Counted from the first letter of the stretch, positions 16,686 to 26,354 are shown. The stretch is 64,000 nucleotides of DNA from Olsenella sp. An285 (GCF_002159625.1 NZ_NFIZ01000002.1:1-64000); one strand, 5' to 3'. A program made the numbers and translations. Notes: generated from the letters alone by a model not told the origin.

Positions 16686-17341
16686 CCAGGGAGTTCTGCG
16701 CCGAGAACATGGAGCTCGTCCCCGCGGCCGTGGCCGCCGGCGCCGCGCGCATTGAGCTCTGCGACAACCTCGCCGTGGGCGGGACCACGCCCAGCTACGG
16801 CGTCATCCGCGCGGCGGTGGCCTTTGCGCGCGAGCACGGCGTTGACGTGATGTGCATGGTGCGCCCGCGTGGCGGCTGCTTCGAGCACACCGCCGAGGAG
16901 GTGGCCATGATGCGCGACGACCTCATCATGGCCAAGAGCCTGGGCGTGACCGGCGTGGTCTTCGGCTGCCTGCGCGACGGCCGCCTCGACCGCGAACTCA
17001 CCTCCGAGCTCGTTCGCCTGGCGCACGAGGACTCTCCCGAGGCTCCCGGTCGCGTTGATGTGACCTTCCACATGGCCTTCGACGCGCTTGCTCCGGAGGA
17101 CCAGCTCGAGGCCATCGACTGGCTGGCGGAGCAGGGCGTGGAGCGCATCCTCACGCACGGCGGCGAGGCGGGCACGCCCATCATGGACAACCTCGACCGC
17201 CTGCACGCCTACGTCGAGCGCGCCGCGGGCCGCATCATCATCCTGCCCGGCGGCGGCATCACGTGGGAGAACGCGGAGGACGTGGCGTCCGCTCTCGGCG
17301 TGCACGAGGTCCACGGCACCAAGATCGTCAAGGTGGCGTAG
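16679..17341 (+). CDS. cutC: CutC-family protein (copper homeostasis, TIM barrel)
   Basis: 220 aa from ATG 16679 (GGAGGAGAAG upstream). CutC signature: NMELVPAAVAAGAARIELCD, then GGTTPSYGVI, VMVRPRGGCF (as CMVRPRGG), MMRDDLIMAKSLGVTGVVFG and LTHGGEAGT. CutC is linked to copper tolerance in some bacteria, but its biochemical activity is uncertain. It is translationally coupled to the arsC/spx-like gene and to the pentapeptide gene one base downstream. Confidence 0.92.
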   Translation: MLTREFCAENMELVPAAVAAGAARIELCDNLAVGGTTPSYGVIRAAVAFAREHGVDVMCMVRPRGGCFEHTAEEVAMMRDDLIMAKSLGVTGVVFGCLRDGRLDRELTSELVRLAHEDSPEAPGRVDVTFHMAFDALAPEDQLEAIDWLAEQGVERILTHGGEAGTPIMDNLDRLHAYVERAAGRIIILPGGGITWENAEDVASALGVHEVHGTKIVKVA

Positions 17342-17342
17342 G

Positions 17343-18032
17343 GTGCCCCGGTCCCGTTCAACGAGGTCGAGGGGCTTTGCGCAGGTCACGCCCAATCTTG
17401 GCGAGAACCTGGGGCTCGAGGACCTTCTCGCCAGGATGGAGGAGCCGGACGCCCGCGTGTCCGGCTCGGCGTTCTCCGGACTCGAGCTCGCGGACGTGAC
17501 GGCGCATGGCACCACCTTCGAGAACGTGGTTTTCCGGGGGTGCACGTTCGACTGCGTGAGCCTCTCCGGCTGTACGTTCACGGACGTGCTCTTCTCGGGC
17601 TGCCGATTCATTCGGTGCGATATGGGACGCTCGTGGCTCAATCGGGTGGACTTCTCGTCTTGCTCCGCCCCGGGAATGACTTTCGTCAAGGGGCGCCTCA
17701 CGGGCGTGCTCGTTGCGGACAGCCAGTTTGGCTACTGCGACCTCGCCGAGGCGTCGGTGAGCCGCCTGCGCGCGAGCTCCACCAGCCTCGCCGAGGCAAA
17801 TGTGTTCTCAACCAAGCTCAGCCACGTGGAGCTGGACCGCTGTGACCTCACGCGTGCCACGCTCTACCGCGTGAGTCTCGCGGGCGTTGACCTCTCCACC
17901 TGCGACATCTCCGGCGTCCGCGTCTCCGGTGACTTCCGCGAGCTACGTGGCGCCGAGGTGAGCGCGGAGCAGGCCGTGCAGCTCGCGGGGCTTCTGGGCA
18001 TCAAGATCAAGGAGGAAGAATGGCTCTCCTAG
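17343..18032 (+). CDS. Pentapeptide-repeat protein
   Basis: About 229 aa from a GTG at 17343, placed one base after the cutC stop with AAGGTGG upstream; the start is not certain. Residues about 45-205 form a right-handed beta-helix of pentapeptide repeats, e.g. FENVVFRGCTFDCVSLSGCT, DVLFSGCRFIRCDMG, ELDRCDLTRATLYRVSLAGV. Some pentapeptide proteins mimic DNA and shield gyrase, many others have no known role; nothing here decides. The 3' end overlaps the thioesterase start by 13 bases. Confidence 0.85.
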   Translation: MPRSRSTRSRGFAQVTPNLGENLGLEDLLARMEEPDARVSGSAFSGLELADVTAHGTTFENVVFRGCTFDCVSLSGCTFTDVLFSGCRFIRCDMGRSWLNRVDFSSCSAPGMTFVKGRLTGVLVADSQFGYCDLAEASVSRLRASSTSLAEANVFSTKLSHVELDRCDLTRATLYRVSLAGVDLSTCDISGVRVSGDFRELRGAEVSAEQAVQLAGLLGIKIKEEEWLS

Positions 18033-18436
18033 ACGAGAACGCCTCCCTCGAGGAGGTTCAGGCGGTCTTCAAGAACGACCGCTTCGCAACGGATGCGTGC
18101 GGCTGCCGCGTGGTGGAGGCCGCGCGCGGGCACGCCGTGACCGAGTTCGACATCACGCCCGGTCACAGGAACGAGAAGGGCGGCGTGATGGGTGGTGCCA
18201 TCTTCACGGTGGCTGACCTCGCGTTTGCGGTGGCGTCCAACGTGGGCGAGTCCGTGACCGTCTCTGTGAGCAGCAACATCGAGTTCATGAGCGGCGCCAA
18301 AGGCAACAAGCTCATAGCCACGGCGGACGTGGACAAGAACGGCCGCACGCTGGCGTTCTACACCTGCTACGTGACCGACGAGCTGGGAACTCCCGTCGCT
18401 CGCGCCACGCAGACCTGCATGCACCTGCAGAAGTAG
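18020..18436 (+). CDS. PaaI-type hotdog-fold thioesterase
   Basis: 138 aa, start inside the end of the pentapeptide gene (GGAGGAAGA upstream). Hotdog/PaaI family pattern: HRNEKGGVMGGAIFTVADLAFAVASN with the HxxxGxxxGG active-site strip, then SSNIEFMSGAKGNKLIATAD. It should hydrolyse an acyl-CoA, perhaps aromatic; the substrate is not shown. It is the last gene of a four-gene run starting with the arsC/spx-like gene. Confidence 0.9.
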   Translation: MALLDENASLEEVQAVFKNDRFATDACGCRVVEAARGHAVTEFDITPGHRNEKGGVMGGAIFTVADLAFAVASNVGESVTVSVSSNIEFMSGAKGNKLIATADVDKNGRTLAFYTCYVTDELGTPVARATQTCMHLQK

Positions 18437-18460
18437 AGACGCGCTGACAGGGGTTGTGTC

Positions 18461-18506
18461 AAAGGGGACGGGGCTGACAAACTACCCCGTCCCCTTTGTC
18501 AGCCCC
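18461..18506. terminator. Two-state palindrome between convergent genes
   Basis: AAAGGGGACGGGG (18461-18473) pairs with CCCCGTCCCCTTT (18485-18497). A second, overlapping stem can form instead: GGGGCTGACAAA (18470-18481) with TTTGTCAGCCCC (18495-18506). It lies between the convergent thioesterase and pfp genes, so it is probably a shared terminator. The GGGGAC core is shared with the palindromes at 26279 and 51016. Confidence 0.7.
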
Positions 18507-18526
18507 GCCCCCTTGTCAGGACCCTC

Positions 18527-19720
18527 TTAGTCGAGGGAGGCCATCTGCGCCGGCAGCTCGCCGACGAGGGGCTTCATGTAGTCGAGGAGCTCCTTGGTGA
18601 CGCCCATGCCGTCCTCGGCGATCCACTCGCGCGGGACGTTCTTGACCCTGTTTGCCACGGAGACGACATCAACGAGCTGGATGTTGATGCTGTACGGGTC
18701 GTTGGAGACGCGCTCGACGGCGCACATCTTGCCCGTCTCGCCCGCAAGCGCCGCGTTGAAGCCGGCGTGCCCGAGGTCGAAGGCCTCGTCAAGGTCGACC
18801 CTGCTGGCGGCATAGCTCGCGCAGCGCTGGAGGGTGGAGAGCTCCACCGAGCGCGTCTTGCAGCCCAGGCGCTCCTTCGTCAGCGCGGCGAGGTAGCGGC
18901 CCGTGCCGGAGAGCGTGGCCAGGTGGCCGAACTCGTCGACGCCCACGCCCGGCTCGGCGGCACGCTCGCAGATGAGCTGGCCGTCGGGGGTGCGCACGCC
19001 CTCGCTCACGCCAACCATCACGGTGTTCTTCTCGTCCAGGATCGAGGCGATGCGCTCCATCAGGACGTCCAGATCCAGCGGCACCTCGGGCAGGAGCACG
19101 AGGTCGGGCGCTGCCAGGGCAAGCGCGCTGGAGGCTGCCAGCCAGCCGGCGTCGCGGCCCATGATCTCGACGAAGGTAACGCTCTTGAGGTCGTAGACGT
19201 TGGCGTCATACGCGATTTCGTTGACGGCGGTGGCCACGAAGCGCGCGGCGCTGCCGTAGCCGGGCGTGTGGTCCGTGTCCACGAGGTCGTTGTCGATGGT
19301 CTTGGGCACGCCGATGAAGCGGATGTCGCTCCCGATCTGGCGGCCGTACTCGGAGAGCTTGGCGATGGTGTCCATGGAGTCGTTGCCGCCGATGTAGAGG
19401 ACGCCCTCTGCGCCGATCTCCTCGAAGCGCTGGAAGAGCCGCTCGTAGGTGGCCTCGTCCTCGGAGGGGAGCGGGAGCTTGTAGCGGCAGCTGCCGAGCC
19501 AGCTGGCGGGGGTGTTGCGCAGGAGCTCGATGTCCACCCTGCTCACGAAGGCCTCGTCCAGGCGGACGGAGCGGCCCTCAAGAAACCCCTGGATGCCGTA
19601 GCGCATGCCCTCGATGCGGGTTCCGTCAAAGACCCCTGCGGCAATCACGCCGGCGAGGCTCGAGTTGATGGCGGTCGTGGGGCCGCCGGACTGCCCCACC
19701 AGAATGCACTTGTCGCTCAT
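18527..19720 (-). CDS. PPi-type 6-phosphofructokinase
   Basis: 397 aa from ATG 19720 (GGAG upstream). The PFK fold begins LVGQSGGPTTAINSSLAGVI. Two substrate-class residues point to pyrophosphate rather than ATP as the phosphoryl donor: YIGGNDSMDT has Asp114 where ATP enzymes have Gly, and VPKTIDND has Lys140 where ATP enzymes have Gly. Such enzymes run fructose-6-P phosphorylation reversibly. Later conserved parts include EIMGRDAGWLAASSAL and PGVGVDEFGHLATLSG. The adjoining gene is enolase, and a PPi-hydrolysing enzyme is encoded at 32187-33854. Confidence 0.92.
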   Translation of the reverse strand: MSDKCILVGQSGGPTTAINSSLAGVIAAGVFDGTRIEGMRYGIQGFLEGRSVRLDEAFVSRVDIELLRNTPASWLGSCRYKLPLPSEDEATYERLFQRFEEIGAEGVLYIGGNDSMDTIAKLSEYGRQIGSDIRFIGVPKTIDNDLVDTDHTPGYGSAARFVATAVNEIAYDANVYDLKSVTFVEIMGRDAGWLAASSALALAAPDLVLLPEVPLDLDVLMERIASILDEKNTVMVGVSEGVRTPDGQLICERAAEPGVGVDEFGHLATLSGTGRYLAALTKERLGCKTRSVELSTLQRCASYAASRVDLDEAFDLGHAGFNAALAGETGKMCAVERVSNDPYSINIQLVDVVSVANRVKNVPREWIAEDGMGVTKELLDYMKPLVGELPAQMASLD

Positions 19721-19800
19721 AAGGGCTCCAATCGTTGCTCGGCTTCCACACATAAGGATATCCGCTTGTCGCCGAGCTCACCAGCGAGGAGGCTGAGCGT

Positions 19801-20028
19801 GCAAAAGTGCCCTTCGGGACGGTAGTGCGGACCGCCGGCTGCAAAACGGGCCTTCGGGCCGGTGGATTTTGGGGGAGATTTGGCGCCGCTGGGAAATAAG
19901 ATTAGATACTTGATATTTATATATGGGATAACGATGGTATGGCCTCCGACGGCTTCCGCAATTCCACCGGCCCGAAGGCCCGTTTTGCAGCCTGACGTCC
20001 GCGCCGCCGGCCCGAAGGGCACTTTTGC
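19801..20028. repeat. Nested inverted repeat with AT-rich core (MITE-like)
   Basis: Outer perfect 18-bp arms (GCAAAAGTGCCCTTCGGG 19801-19818 / 20011-20028) enclose inner perfect 29-bp arms (19838-19866 / 19963-19991). The inner arms each hold a GGGCC-TTCG-GGCC mini-hairpin with a UUCG tetraloop. The 96-base core is AT-rich (TTGATATTTATATATGGG) in contrast to its surroundings. It occupies the 376-base gap between the pfp start and the enolase stop. It could be a miniature transposable element or a double terminator with an internal promoter. No target-site duplication was recognised. Confidence 0.85.
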
Positions 20029-20096
20029 AGGAGAATGCCGCCCCGGGCCAAGCCGGGACGGCATCTCCGTGGTGCTGAGCCGTGCGCGGAGCGGTG

Positions 20097-21398
<1,302 letters not shown>

Positions 21399-21541
21399 TC
21401 AGTTTGACTAGGCTAACTTCACAAGCAAATGTATACCCTATCTAACTCTTGCCAAACTGGCGCACAATGTCGACACAAGCCTTGCCGATTGTGCAGATTC
21501 GCAGAGGTCGCAGACGTGCCGTCACGGCGCGGAGCGCAAGA

Positions 21542-21547
21542 TATACT
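21542..21547 (+). promoter_or_regulatory. Candidate -10 box for the purF-like gene
   Basis: TATACT lies 60 bases before the ATG at 21608. A weak CCGTCA lies 17 bases upstream as a possible -35. The divergent gap also contains GGTATACAT on the minus strand, a possible -10 for eno. Confidence 0.4.
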
Positions 21548-21607
21548 AGTGCGGTTGTCAGGAGCGGAGGGGTGCACGGGGGCGCCGCCGCAGGACTGGG
21601 AGGTCTT

Positions 21608-23029
21608 ATGGGAGCGTTCTTTGGCGCTGTTTCTCACCGTGACGTTGCACTGGACGTGTTCTTTGGCGTCGACTACCACTCGCACCTGGGCACCCGCCGC
21701 GCCGGCATGGTCTCGTGCCGCGAGGGGGGCGGCTTCAACCGTCAGATCCACTCCATCGAGAACACGCCCTTCCGCACCAAGTTCGAGCACGACCTGCCTG
21801 AGCTCTCCGGCACCTGCGCGATGGGCTGCATCTCGGACTCCGACCCGCAGCCGCTTCTCGTCCGCTCCCACCTGGGCGTCTATGCCATCGCCACGGTGGG
21901 CGCCGTGGGCAACGTGGACGAGCTCGTTGAGCGCTTCGAGAAGGACGGCCACCAGTTCATGGCCACCAGCTCCGGTGCGGTGAACATCAACGAGCTCATC
22001 GCCGCGCTCATCAACACCCAGGCCAGCATCGTCGAGGGCATCCGCTACGCTCAGGACCAGATCGAGGGCTCCCTCACGCTGCTCATCATGACCGAGTCCG
22101 GCGAGCTCATCGCCGCGCGTGACGCCATGGGCCGCCTGCCCGTCCTCATTGGCAAGGACGATGACGGCTACTGTGTGTCTTTCGAGTCCTTCGCGTACGG
22201 CAAGCTCGGCTACGCCGACGAGTACGAGCTGGGCTCGGCCGAGATCGTGCGCCTCACCGCGGACGGCTACGAGACCATCTCCCCGGCGCGCGACGAGATG
22301 CGCATCTGTGCCTTCCTCTGGGTCTACTACGGCTACCCCAACTCCAACTACGAGGGCGTGAACGTCGAGGTCATGCGCTATCGCAACGGCGCCATCATGG
22401 CCCGCGACGAGCGCGAGGCCGGCCTGCTCCCCGAGGTCGACTACGTCGCGGGCATGCCCGACTCCGGCCTGCCCCACGGCATCGGCTACGCCAACGAGTC
22501 CGGCGTGCCGCTGGCTCGCCCCTTTGTCAAGTACACCCCCACCTGGCCGCGCTCCTTCATGCCGGCCAACCAGGAGGTGCGCAACCGTGTCGCCAAGATG
22601 AAGCAGATCCCGGTGCCCGAGCTCATCCGCGACAAGCGCCTGCTGCTCGTGGACGACTCCATCGTCCGCGGCACGCAGATGCGCGAGACCATCGACTTCC
22701 TGCGCGACACCGGCGTCTCCGAGGTCCACATGCGCTCGGCCTGCCCGCCCATCATGTACGGCTGCAAGTACCTCTCGTTCTCGCGCAGCCGCTCCGAGTA
22801 CGAGCTCATCGCCCGTCGCAAGGTCCGCGAGCTCGAGGGCGACGAGGGCGAGAAGCACCTCGACGAGTACGCCGACGGCCGCACCGAGCGCGGTCGCTGC
22901 CTGCTGCGCTCCATCTGCGAGGAGATGGGCTTCGACTCGCTGGAGTACCAGAGCCTCGACGGCATGCTCGAGGCCATTGGCATCGACCGTAAGAAGGTCT
23001 GCACCTACTGCTGGAACGGCAAGGAGTAG
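21608..23029 (+). CDS. PurF-like amidophosphoribosyltransferase lacking the N-terminal cysteine
   Basis: 473 aa from ATG 21608 (GGGAGG upstream). PurF enzymes make phosphoribosylamine from PRPP and glutamine; the mature N-terminus is normally the catalytic Cys of CGIFG. Here the protein begins MGAFFGAVSH, with no cysteine at that place, so a working glutaminase is not expected by the usual mechanism. The rest of the Ntn-type domain (YHSHLGTRRAGM) and the phosphoribosyltransferase domain are intact: LLLVDDSIVRGTQM is the PRPP loop (Asp349, Asp350). Clustered cysteines (ACPPIMYGC, CTYCW) near the end may hold an Fe-S site as in Bacillus-type PurF. It may use ammonia or be a paralog with another role. 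Confidence 0.85.
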   Translation: MGAFFGAVSHRDVALDVFFGVDYHSHLGTRRAGMVSCREGGGFNRQIHSIENTPFRTKFEHDLPELSGTCAMGCISDSDPQPLLVRSHLGVYAIATVGAVGNVDELVERFEKDGHQFMATSSGAVNINELIAALINTQASIVEGIRYAQDQIEGSLTLLIMTESGELIAARDAMGRLPVLIGKDDDGYCVSFESFAYGKLGYADEYELGSAEIVRLTADGYETISPARDEMRICAFLWVYYGYPNSNYEGVNVEVMRYRNGAIMARDEREAGLLPEVDYVAGMPDSGLPHGIGYANESGVPLARPFVKYTPTWPRSFMPANQEVRNRVAKMKQIPVPELIRDKRLLLVDDSIVRGTQMRETIDFLRDTGVSEVHMRSACPPIMYGCKYLSFSRSRSEYELIARRKVRELEGDEGEKHLDEYADGRTERGRCLLRSICEEMGFDSLEYQSLDGMLEAIGIDRKKVCTYCWNGKE

Positions 23030-23040
23030 CCGCAGGCGAT

Positions 23041-23122
23041 TGCACAAATTGGGATTGCGCAAAATGGGACGTGCCTGAAACGTGCAGAAAGTTGCACGTT
23101 TCTGGCACGTCCCCTTTTGTGC
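23041..23122. terminator. Bidirectional palindromic terminator, GGGACGTGCC family
   Basis: Arms 23066-23086 and 23093-23113 pair over 21 bases with one mismatch (GGGACGTGCC...GAAACGTGCA), loop GAAAGT. An outer TGCACAAA / TTTTGTGCA pair extends the stem. It lies between the convergent purF-like and radical SAM genes and should serve both. A diverged copy lies at 55951-55999. Confidence 0.8.
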
Positions 23123-23126
23123 AAGC

Positions 23127-24008
23127 CTAGCAGTTGCCGACGAAGACGTGGGCAAGGTGGCGACGCGACACGTCGGCTAAGTGGTAGACGTCGGAGACCG
23201 GGGTGGGCCCTCGGTCCGTCATGTGCCAGCGCGGGAAGAAGCGCGTCACGTGGTGCGTCACCGTCTCGCGGCCGCGCCCGCCGTCAAGGCCGGCCAGCCA
23301 GCTCGCAAGGTCCTCCATCTCCGCCTCGGAGTCATTCATGCCCGGCACCACCAGCGTGGTCACCTCGAGGTGGCAGCGCGGGTCCGCGGCAAGCCGCTCG
23401 ATCGTGCGCATCACGCATGCCAGCGACCCGGCGGCCCCGCCGCACGCGTCGTAGAACGCGTCCGAGAAGCCCTTGAGGTCGATGTTCGCCGCGTCCAGGA
23501 GCCCCTCGAGCCCCTCGAGCACGCCCTCGTTTGCGCAGCCGTTGGACACGAGCACGTTCGCGAGCCCGGCCTCGTGTGCCAGCCGCGCGCAGTCGCGCAC
23601 GTACTCCCAGCCCACCAGCGGCTCGTTGTAGGTGTAGGCGATGCCGGAGACGCGCCCGTCCCGCCGTCTGGCCTCGAGCGTCATGGCAACGAGCTCGTCG
23701 GGCATGACCTCGCGCGTGCGCACGTCCTTCTCGTCCGCCTGCGCGATCTCCCAGTTCTGGCAGAAGGGGCAGCGGAGGTTGCAGCCGTAGCTTCCGACGG
23801 AGACCACGTAGGTGCCGGGCATGAAGCGCGCGAGCGGCTTCTTCTCAACGGGGTCGAGGGCGAGGGAGGTCAGCCTGCCGTAGCTCTCCGCCACGACGGC
23901 GCCGCCCACGTTGCGGCGGGCGCGGCAGGCCCCGAGGCCGCCGGGGGAGAGGCGGCAGCGCCGAGGGCAGACGTCGCAGACGAGCGCGTCGTTCTTCTCG
24001 GCGCTCAT
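23127..24008 (-). CDS. amrS: AmmeMemoRadiSam system radical SAM enzyme
   Basis: 293 aa from ATG 24008, overlapping the upstream gene's stop by 4 bases (ATGA). An N-terminal cysteine motif CDVCPRRCRL is followed by GACRARRN, and the radical SAM cluster motif is CNLRCPFCQNWEIAQ (CxxxCxxC). Later motifs: YTYNEPLVGWEYV, NIDLKGF, TTLVVPGMND. The family is related to pyruvate-formate-lyase activators and is always found with AMMECR1 and MEMO domains. The modified substrate is not firmly known. Confidence 0.93.
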   Translation of the reverse strand: MSAEKNDALVCDVCPRRCRLSPGGLGACRARRNVGGAVVAESYGRLTSLALDPVEKKPLARFMPGTYVVSVGSYGCNLRCPFCQNWEIAQADEKDVRTREVMPDELVAMTLEARRRDGRVSGIAYTYNEPLVGWEYVRDCARLAHEAGLANVLVSNGCANEGVLEGLEGLLDAANIDLKGFSDAFYDACGGAAGSLACVMRTIERLAADPRCHLEVTTLVVPGMNDSEAEMEDLASWLAGLDGGRGRETVTHHVTRFFPRWHMTDRGPTPVSDVYHLADVSRRHLAHVFVGNC

Positions 24009-25438
24009 TCGTGGCGCTCCACGACGAAGCGCTCCAGGCGCACGCTGGGCTCGTCGAGGTCGATGCCACCCTTGCGCGCGGCAATGCGCAGCTGCTCGTC
24101 CACGGTGTCCACGCCGTCGAGGTCCGGAAGGAGAAGCCCCCGGCGCCCGCGGCTTGCGCTCACGATGACGCCAAAGCGGCGCGGGTCCAGCTGCTCGGGG
24201 CCGCTCACGGGCTCCGGCTCCCCAAGGACGTCGACGTCGTAGACGAGCTCGGGGAGCTCGTCCGGCCGCACGGGCGAGAAGCGCGGGTCGTGGCACCCGG
24301 CGGAGACCGCGTTGGAGACGATCTCCTCGGCGAGGCTTGCGCGCACGGGCGCGATGGTGCCGATGCAGCCGCGGAGCTGGCCGTTCTTCTTGATGGAGAC
24401 AAAGGCGCCCGCGCGGCGGGAGAGGAGCTCGGGCGGCACGTCCCCGGGGAGGTCTCGCAGCCGCTCACCCGTGAGGACGCGATGCTCGAGCGAGGCGCGC
24501 GCCAGCCGGACGTACGGGTCCTCCTCCGCGCGGCGGCGAGACATGTCGCCGGCATGCCACGCCTCGTACGCGGCGGCGAAGTCGCGTCCCGCGTCCGACC
24601 CCTCCGGCCCCGCGGGCGTGATCACCGCCACACCGTAGCCCACGCCAAAGGGACCCTCGTACGAGAGGAGCTCGGAGGTGACGGGCGTGCGGTCGAGCGC
24701 GCCGGCCATGATCTGGAAGGAGCGCAGGCCGCACTCGGCCGCCCGCTCGCAGAGCCCCGGATCGGCCGTGAGCAGGTCGAGGAACGCTCCCGCGCCGAGC
24801 GCCCGGCACGCGAGCTCGTCGAAGACGGGGCCGTCCGGGGCAAAGCCGTACGGGCCGTCCGCGGCGAGCTTGTGCGAGAGGTCGCCCGAGGCGACGTAGG
24901 CCACGCGCCGTCCCAGGGTGGCGGCGGCCCGCTGGACGAGCTGCCCCATGCGGTAATGGTCGAGCGGGCTCATGCCGGAGATGCCCATGCGCACCACGCG
25001 GTACGGCGCGAGCTCGCGGCCGCTCGCGCGGAGCTCGTCGTAGGCGGCCTGGATGAAGTGAAGCGGGACGAGCACGCCCCAGTCCAGGCTGCGCTCGCGC
25101 TCCCCGGCGGTGCCGGCGGAAAGGTCGGACTCGCGCGCGAGGCGGCAGAGCTCCGCCACGAGCTCCTCGTCATAGGTGACGCTCGACCCGTCAGCCGCGT
25201 CCCCGAACTGCGCGAACGTGCCGCTCGCGCCGCGTCCGGGCGCTATGTGCAGGTAGTCGAGGTACATCGCCGTGTGCGGGCTCGAGACCACGATGGTCTG
25301 CGGCTCGAGCTCGGCTATGCGACGCGCGGCCTCACGGTACGCGTCCACGGTCCCCTGGATCTCGCGCTCCCGGCCGTGACCGACGCCGGGGACTATGAGG
25401 GGCGGGTGCGGAACTGCGACGGCTATGACAACGGACAT
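24005..25438 (-). CDS. AmmeMemoRadiSam fusion: MEMO (B) + AMMECR1 (A)
   Basis: 477 aa from ATG 25438 (GAGGGGG upstream). Residues 1-270 form a MEMO/extradiol-dioxygenase-like domain: AVPHPPLIVPGVG, VVSSPHTAMYLDY, VASGDLSHKL. Residues about 310-477 form the AMMECR1 domain: GAFVSIKKNGQLRGCIGTI, SAGCHDPRFSPVRPDELP, PDLDGVDTVDEQL. The two parts are separate genes in many organisms; here they are fused and translationally coupled to the radical SAM enzyme. The three activities presumably act on one substrate, but the reaction is unsettled. Confidence 0.92.
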   Translation of the reverse strand: MSVVIAVAVPHPPLIVPGVGHGREREIQGTVDAYREAARRIAELEPQTIVVSSPHTAMYLDYLHIAPGRGASGTFAQFGDAADGSSVTYDEELVAELCRLARESDLSAGTAGERERSLDWGVLVPLHFIQAAYDELRASGRELAPYRVVRMGISGMSPLDHYRMGQLVQRAAATLGRRVAYVASGDLSHKLAADGPYGFAPDGPVFDELACRALGAGAFLDLLTADPGLCERAAECGLRSFQIMAGALDRTPVTSELLSYEGPFGVGYGVAVITPAGPEGSDAGRDFAAAYEAWHAGDMSRRRAEEDPYVRLARASLEHRVLTGERLRDLPGDVPPELLSRRAGAFVSIKKNGQLRGCIGTIAPVRASLAEEIVSNAVSAGCHDPRFSPVRPDELPELVYDVDVLGEPEPVSGPEQLDPRRFGVIVSASRGRRGLLLPDLDGVDTVDEQLRIAARKGGIDLDEPSVRLERFVVERHE

Positions 25439-25571
25439 GCTGCCCCCTCTCGCCGGGTGACAATGGGCGGGTGACAATTGCGTCAGGCTCATCTGTCACC
25501 GTAGCGCGCCTGCTACCATCTTGACAGGAGGGACAGGGCAAACTGTCAGGTTTTGGTCGCGGGAGGCGAGA

Positions 25572-26279
25572 ATGGTCGTGGTGCTCACGGTGCTCGGGGT
25601 GGCGCTCGTCGCCTACGGCGCGCTCATGGCAGCGCTGTACCCTGCGGGCGGGTTCTTCCTCGTGTGGATCGCGATGGGCGCGGCGCTGCTGGCGGCCTCG
25701 CGCGTCGAGCGGGTGCGCCTCTTTGTGTGCGCGGCGTTTGCGGCGGGCGTCATTGCCGTGGGAGCGCTCTCCGCGCTCATAGCCACTACGGCGGCTGCGG
25801 CGCCGCCCGCGGGCATGGACTGCCTGGTGGTGCTGGGTGCGGGGCTCAGGCCGGACGGCTACCCGAGCGAGACGCTGCGCTTCCGCCTTGAGGCGGCGCT
25901 TGAGTATATGAACGAGAACCCCGAGACCACGTGCATCGTCTCCGGCGGGCAGGGCTTTGGCGAGCCCCTGACCGAGGCGGACGCCATGGCGGAGTACCTC
26001 GTGGCGCGCGGGCTGGACGAGTCGCGCATCACCAAGGAGGAGCTCTCTACCACAACGGCCGAGAACGTCCGCAACTCGTCCGAGCTGATCGACCCCAATG
26101 CCTCCGTCGCCGTGGTGACCAACGACTTCCACCTCTACCGCGCGCTCAGGATTGCCGAGAAGAACGGGCTGCCCGGCGCCCACGGCCTGGCCGCCCGCAC
26201 CAACCCGCTCTACCTGCCCCAAGCGACGCTGCGCGAGTGCGCAGCCATCGTGAAGGACGCGCTGGTGGGCAATCTCTGA
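25572..26279 (+). CDS. YdcF/ElyC-family (DUF218) membrane protein
   Basis: 235 aa from ATG 25572 (GGGAGGCG upstream). Two or three N-terminal membrane helices (VVVLTVLGVALVAYGALM, then FFLVWIAMGAALLAAS, AAFAAGVIAVGALSAL) are followed by a DUF218 domain: DCLVVLGAGLRPDGYPSETL, CIVSGGQG, ITKEELSTTTAENVRNS, VAVVTNDFHLYRAL. Relatives such as ElyC and SanA act in envelope/peptidoglycan homeostasis. The stop codon's last base is the first base of a 70-bp palindrome. Confidence 0.88.
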   Translation: MVVVLTVLGVALVAYGALMAALYPAGGFFLVWIAMGAALLAASRVERVRLFVCAAFAAGVIAVGALSALIATTAAAAPPAGMDCLVVLGAGLRPDGYPSETLRFRLEAALEYMNENPETTCIVSGGQGFGEPLTEADAMAEYLVARGLDESRITKEELSTTTAENVRNSSELIDPNASVAVVTNDFHLYRALRIAEKNGLPGAHGLAARTNPLYLPQATLRECAAIVKDALVGNL

Positions 26280-26348
26280 CCCAAAAGGGGACAGGAGCAA
26301 ATTGGGACATCGGCCGATGTCCCAATTTGCTCCTGTCCCCTTTTGGGT
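26279..26348. terminator. Perfect 70-bp palindrome, GGGGACAGG family
   Basis: 35-base arms are exactly complementary with no loop (ACCCAAAAGGGGACAGGAGC... mirrored). It separates two convergent genes (ElyC-like stop at 26279, icd stop at 26355) and carries A/T-rich ends suited to termination on either strand. The AAAAGGGGACAGG phrase recurs at 51016 and, diverged, at 18461. Confidence 0.85.
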
Positions 26349-26354
26349 CACTCG

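Noticed and set aside
17342-17381. Extra 41-bp unit after cutC (GTGCCCCGGTCCCGTTCAAC)
   Set aside because: Only half a unit matches and it lies inside a plausible coding start; probably chance.
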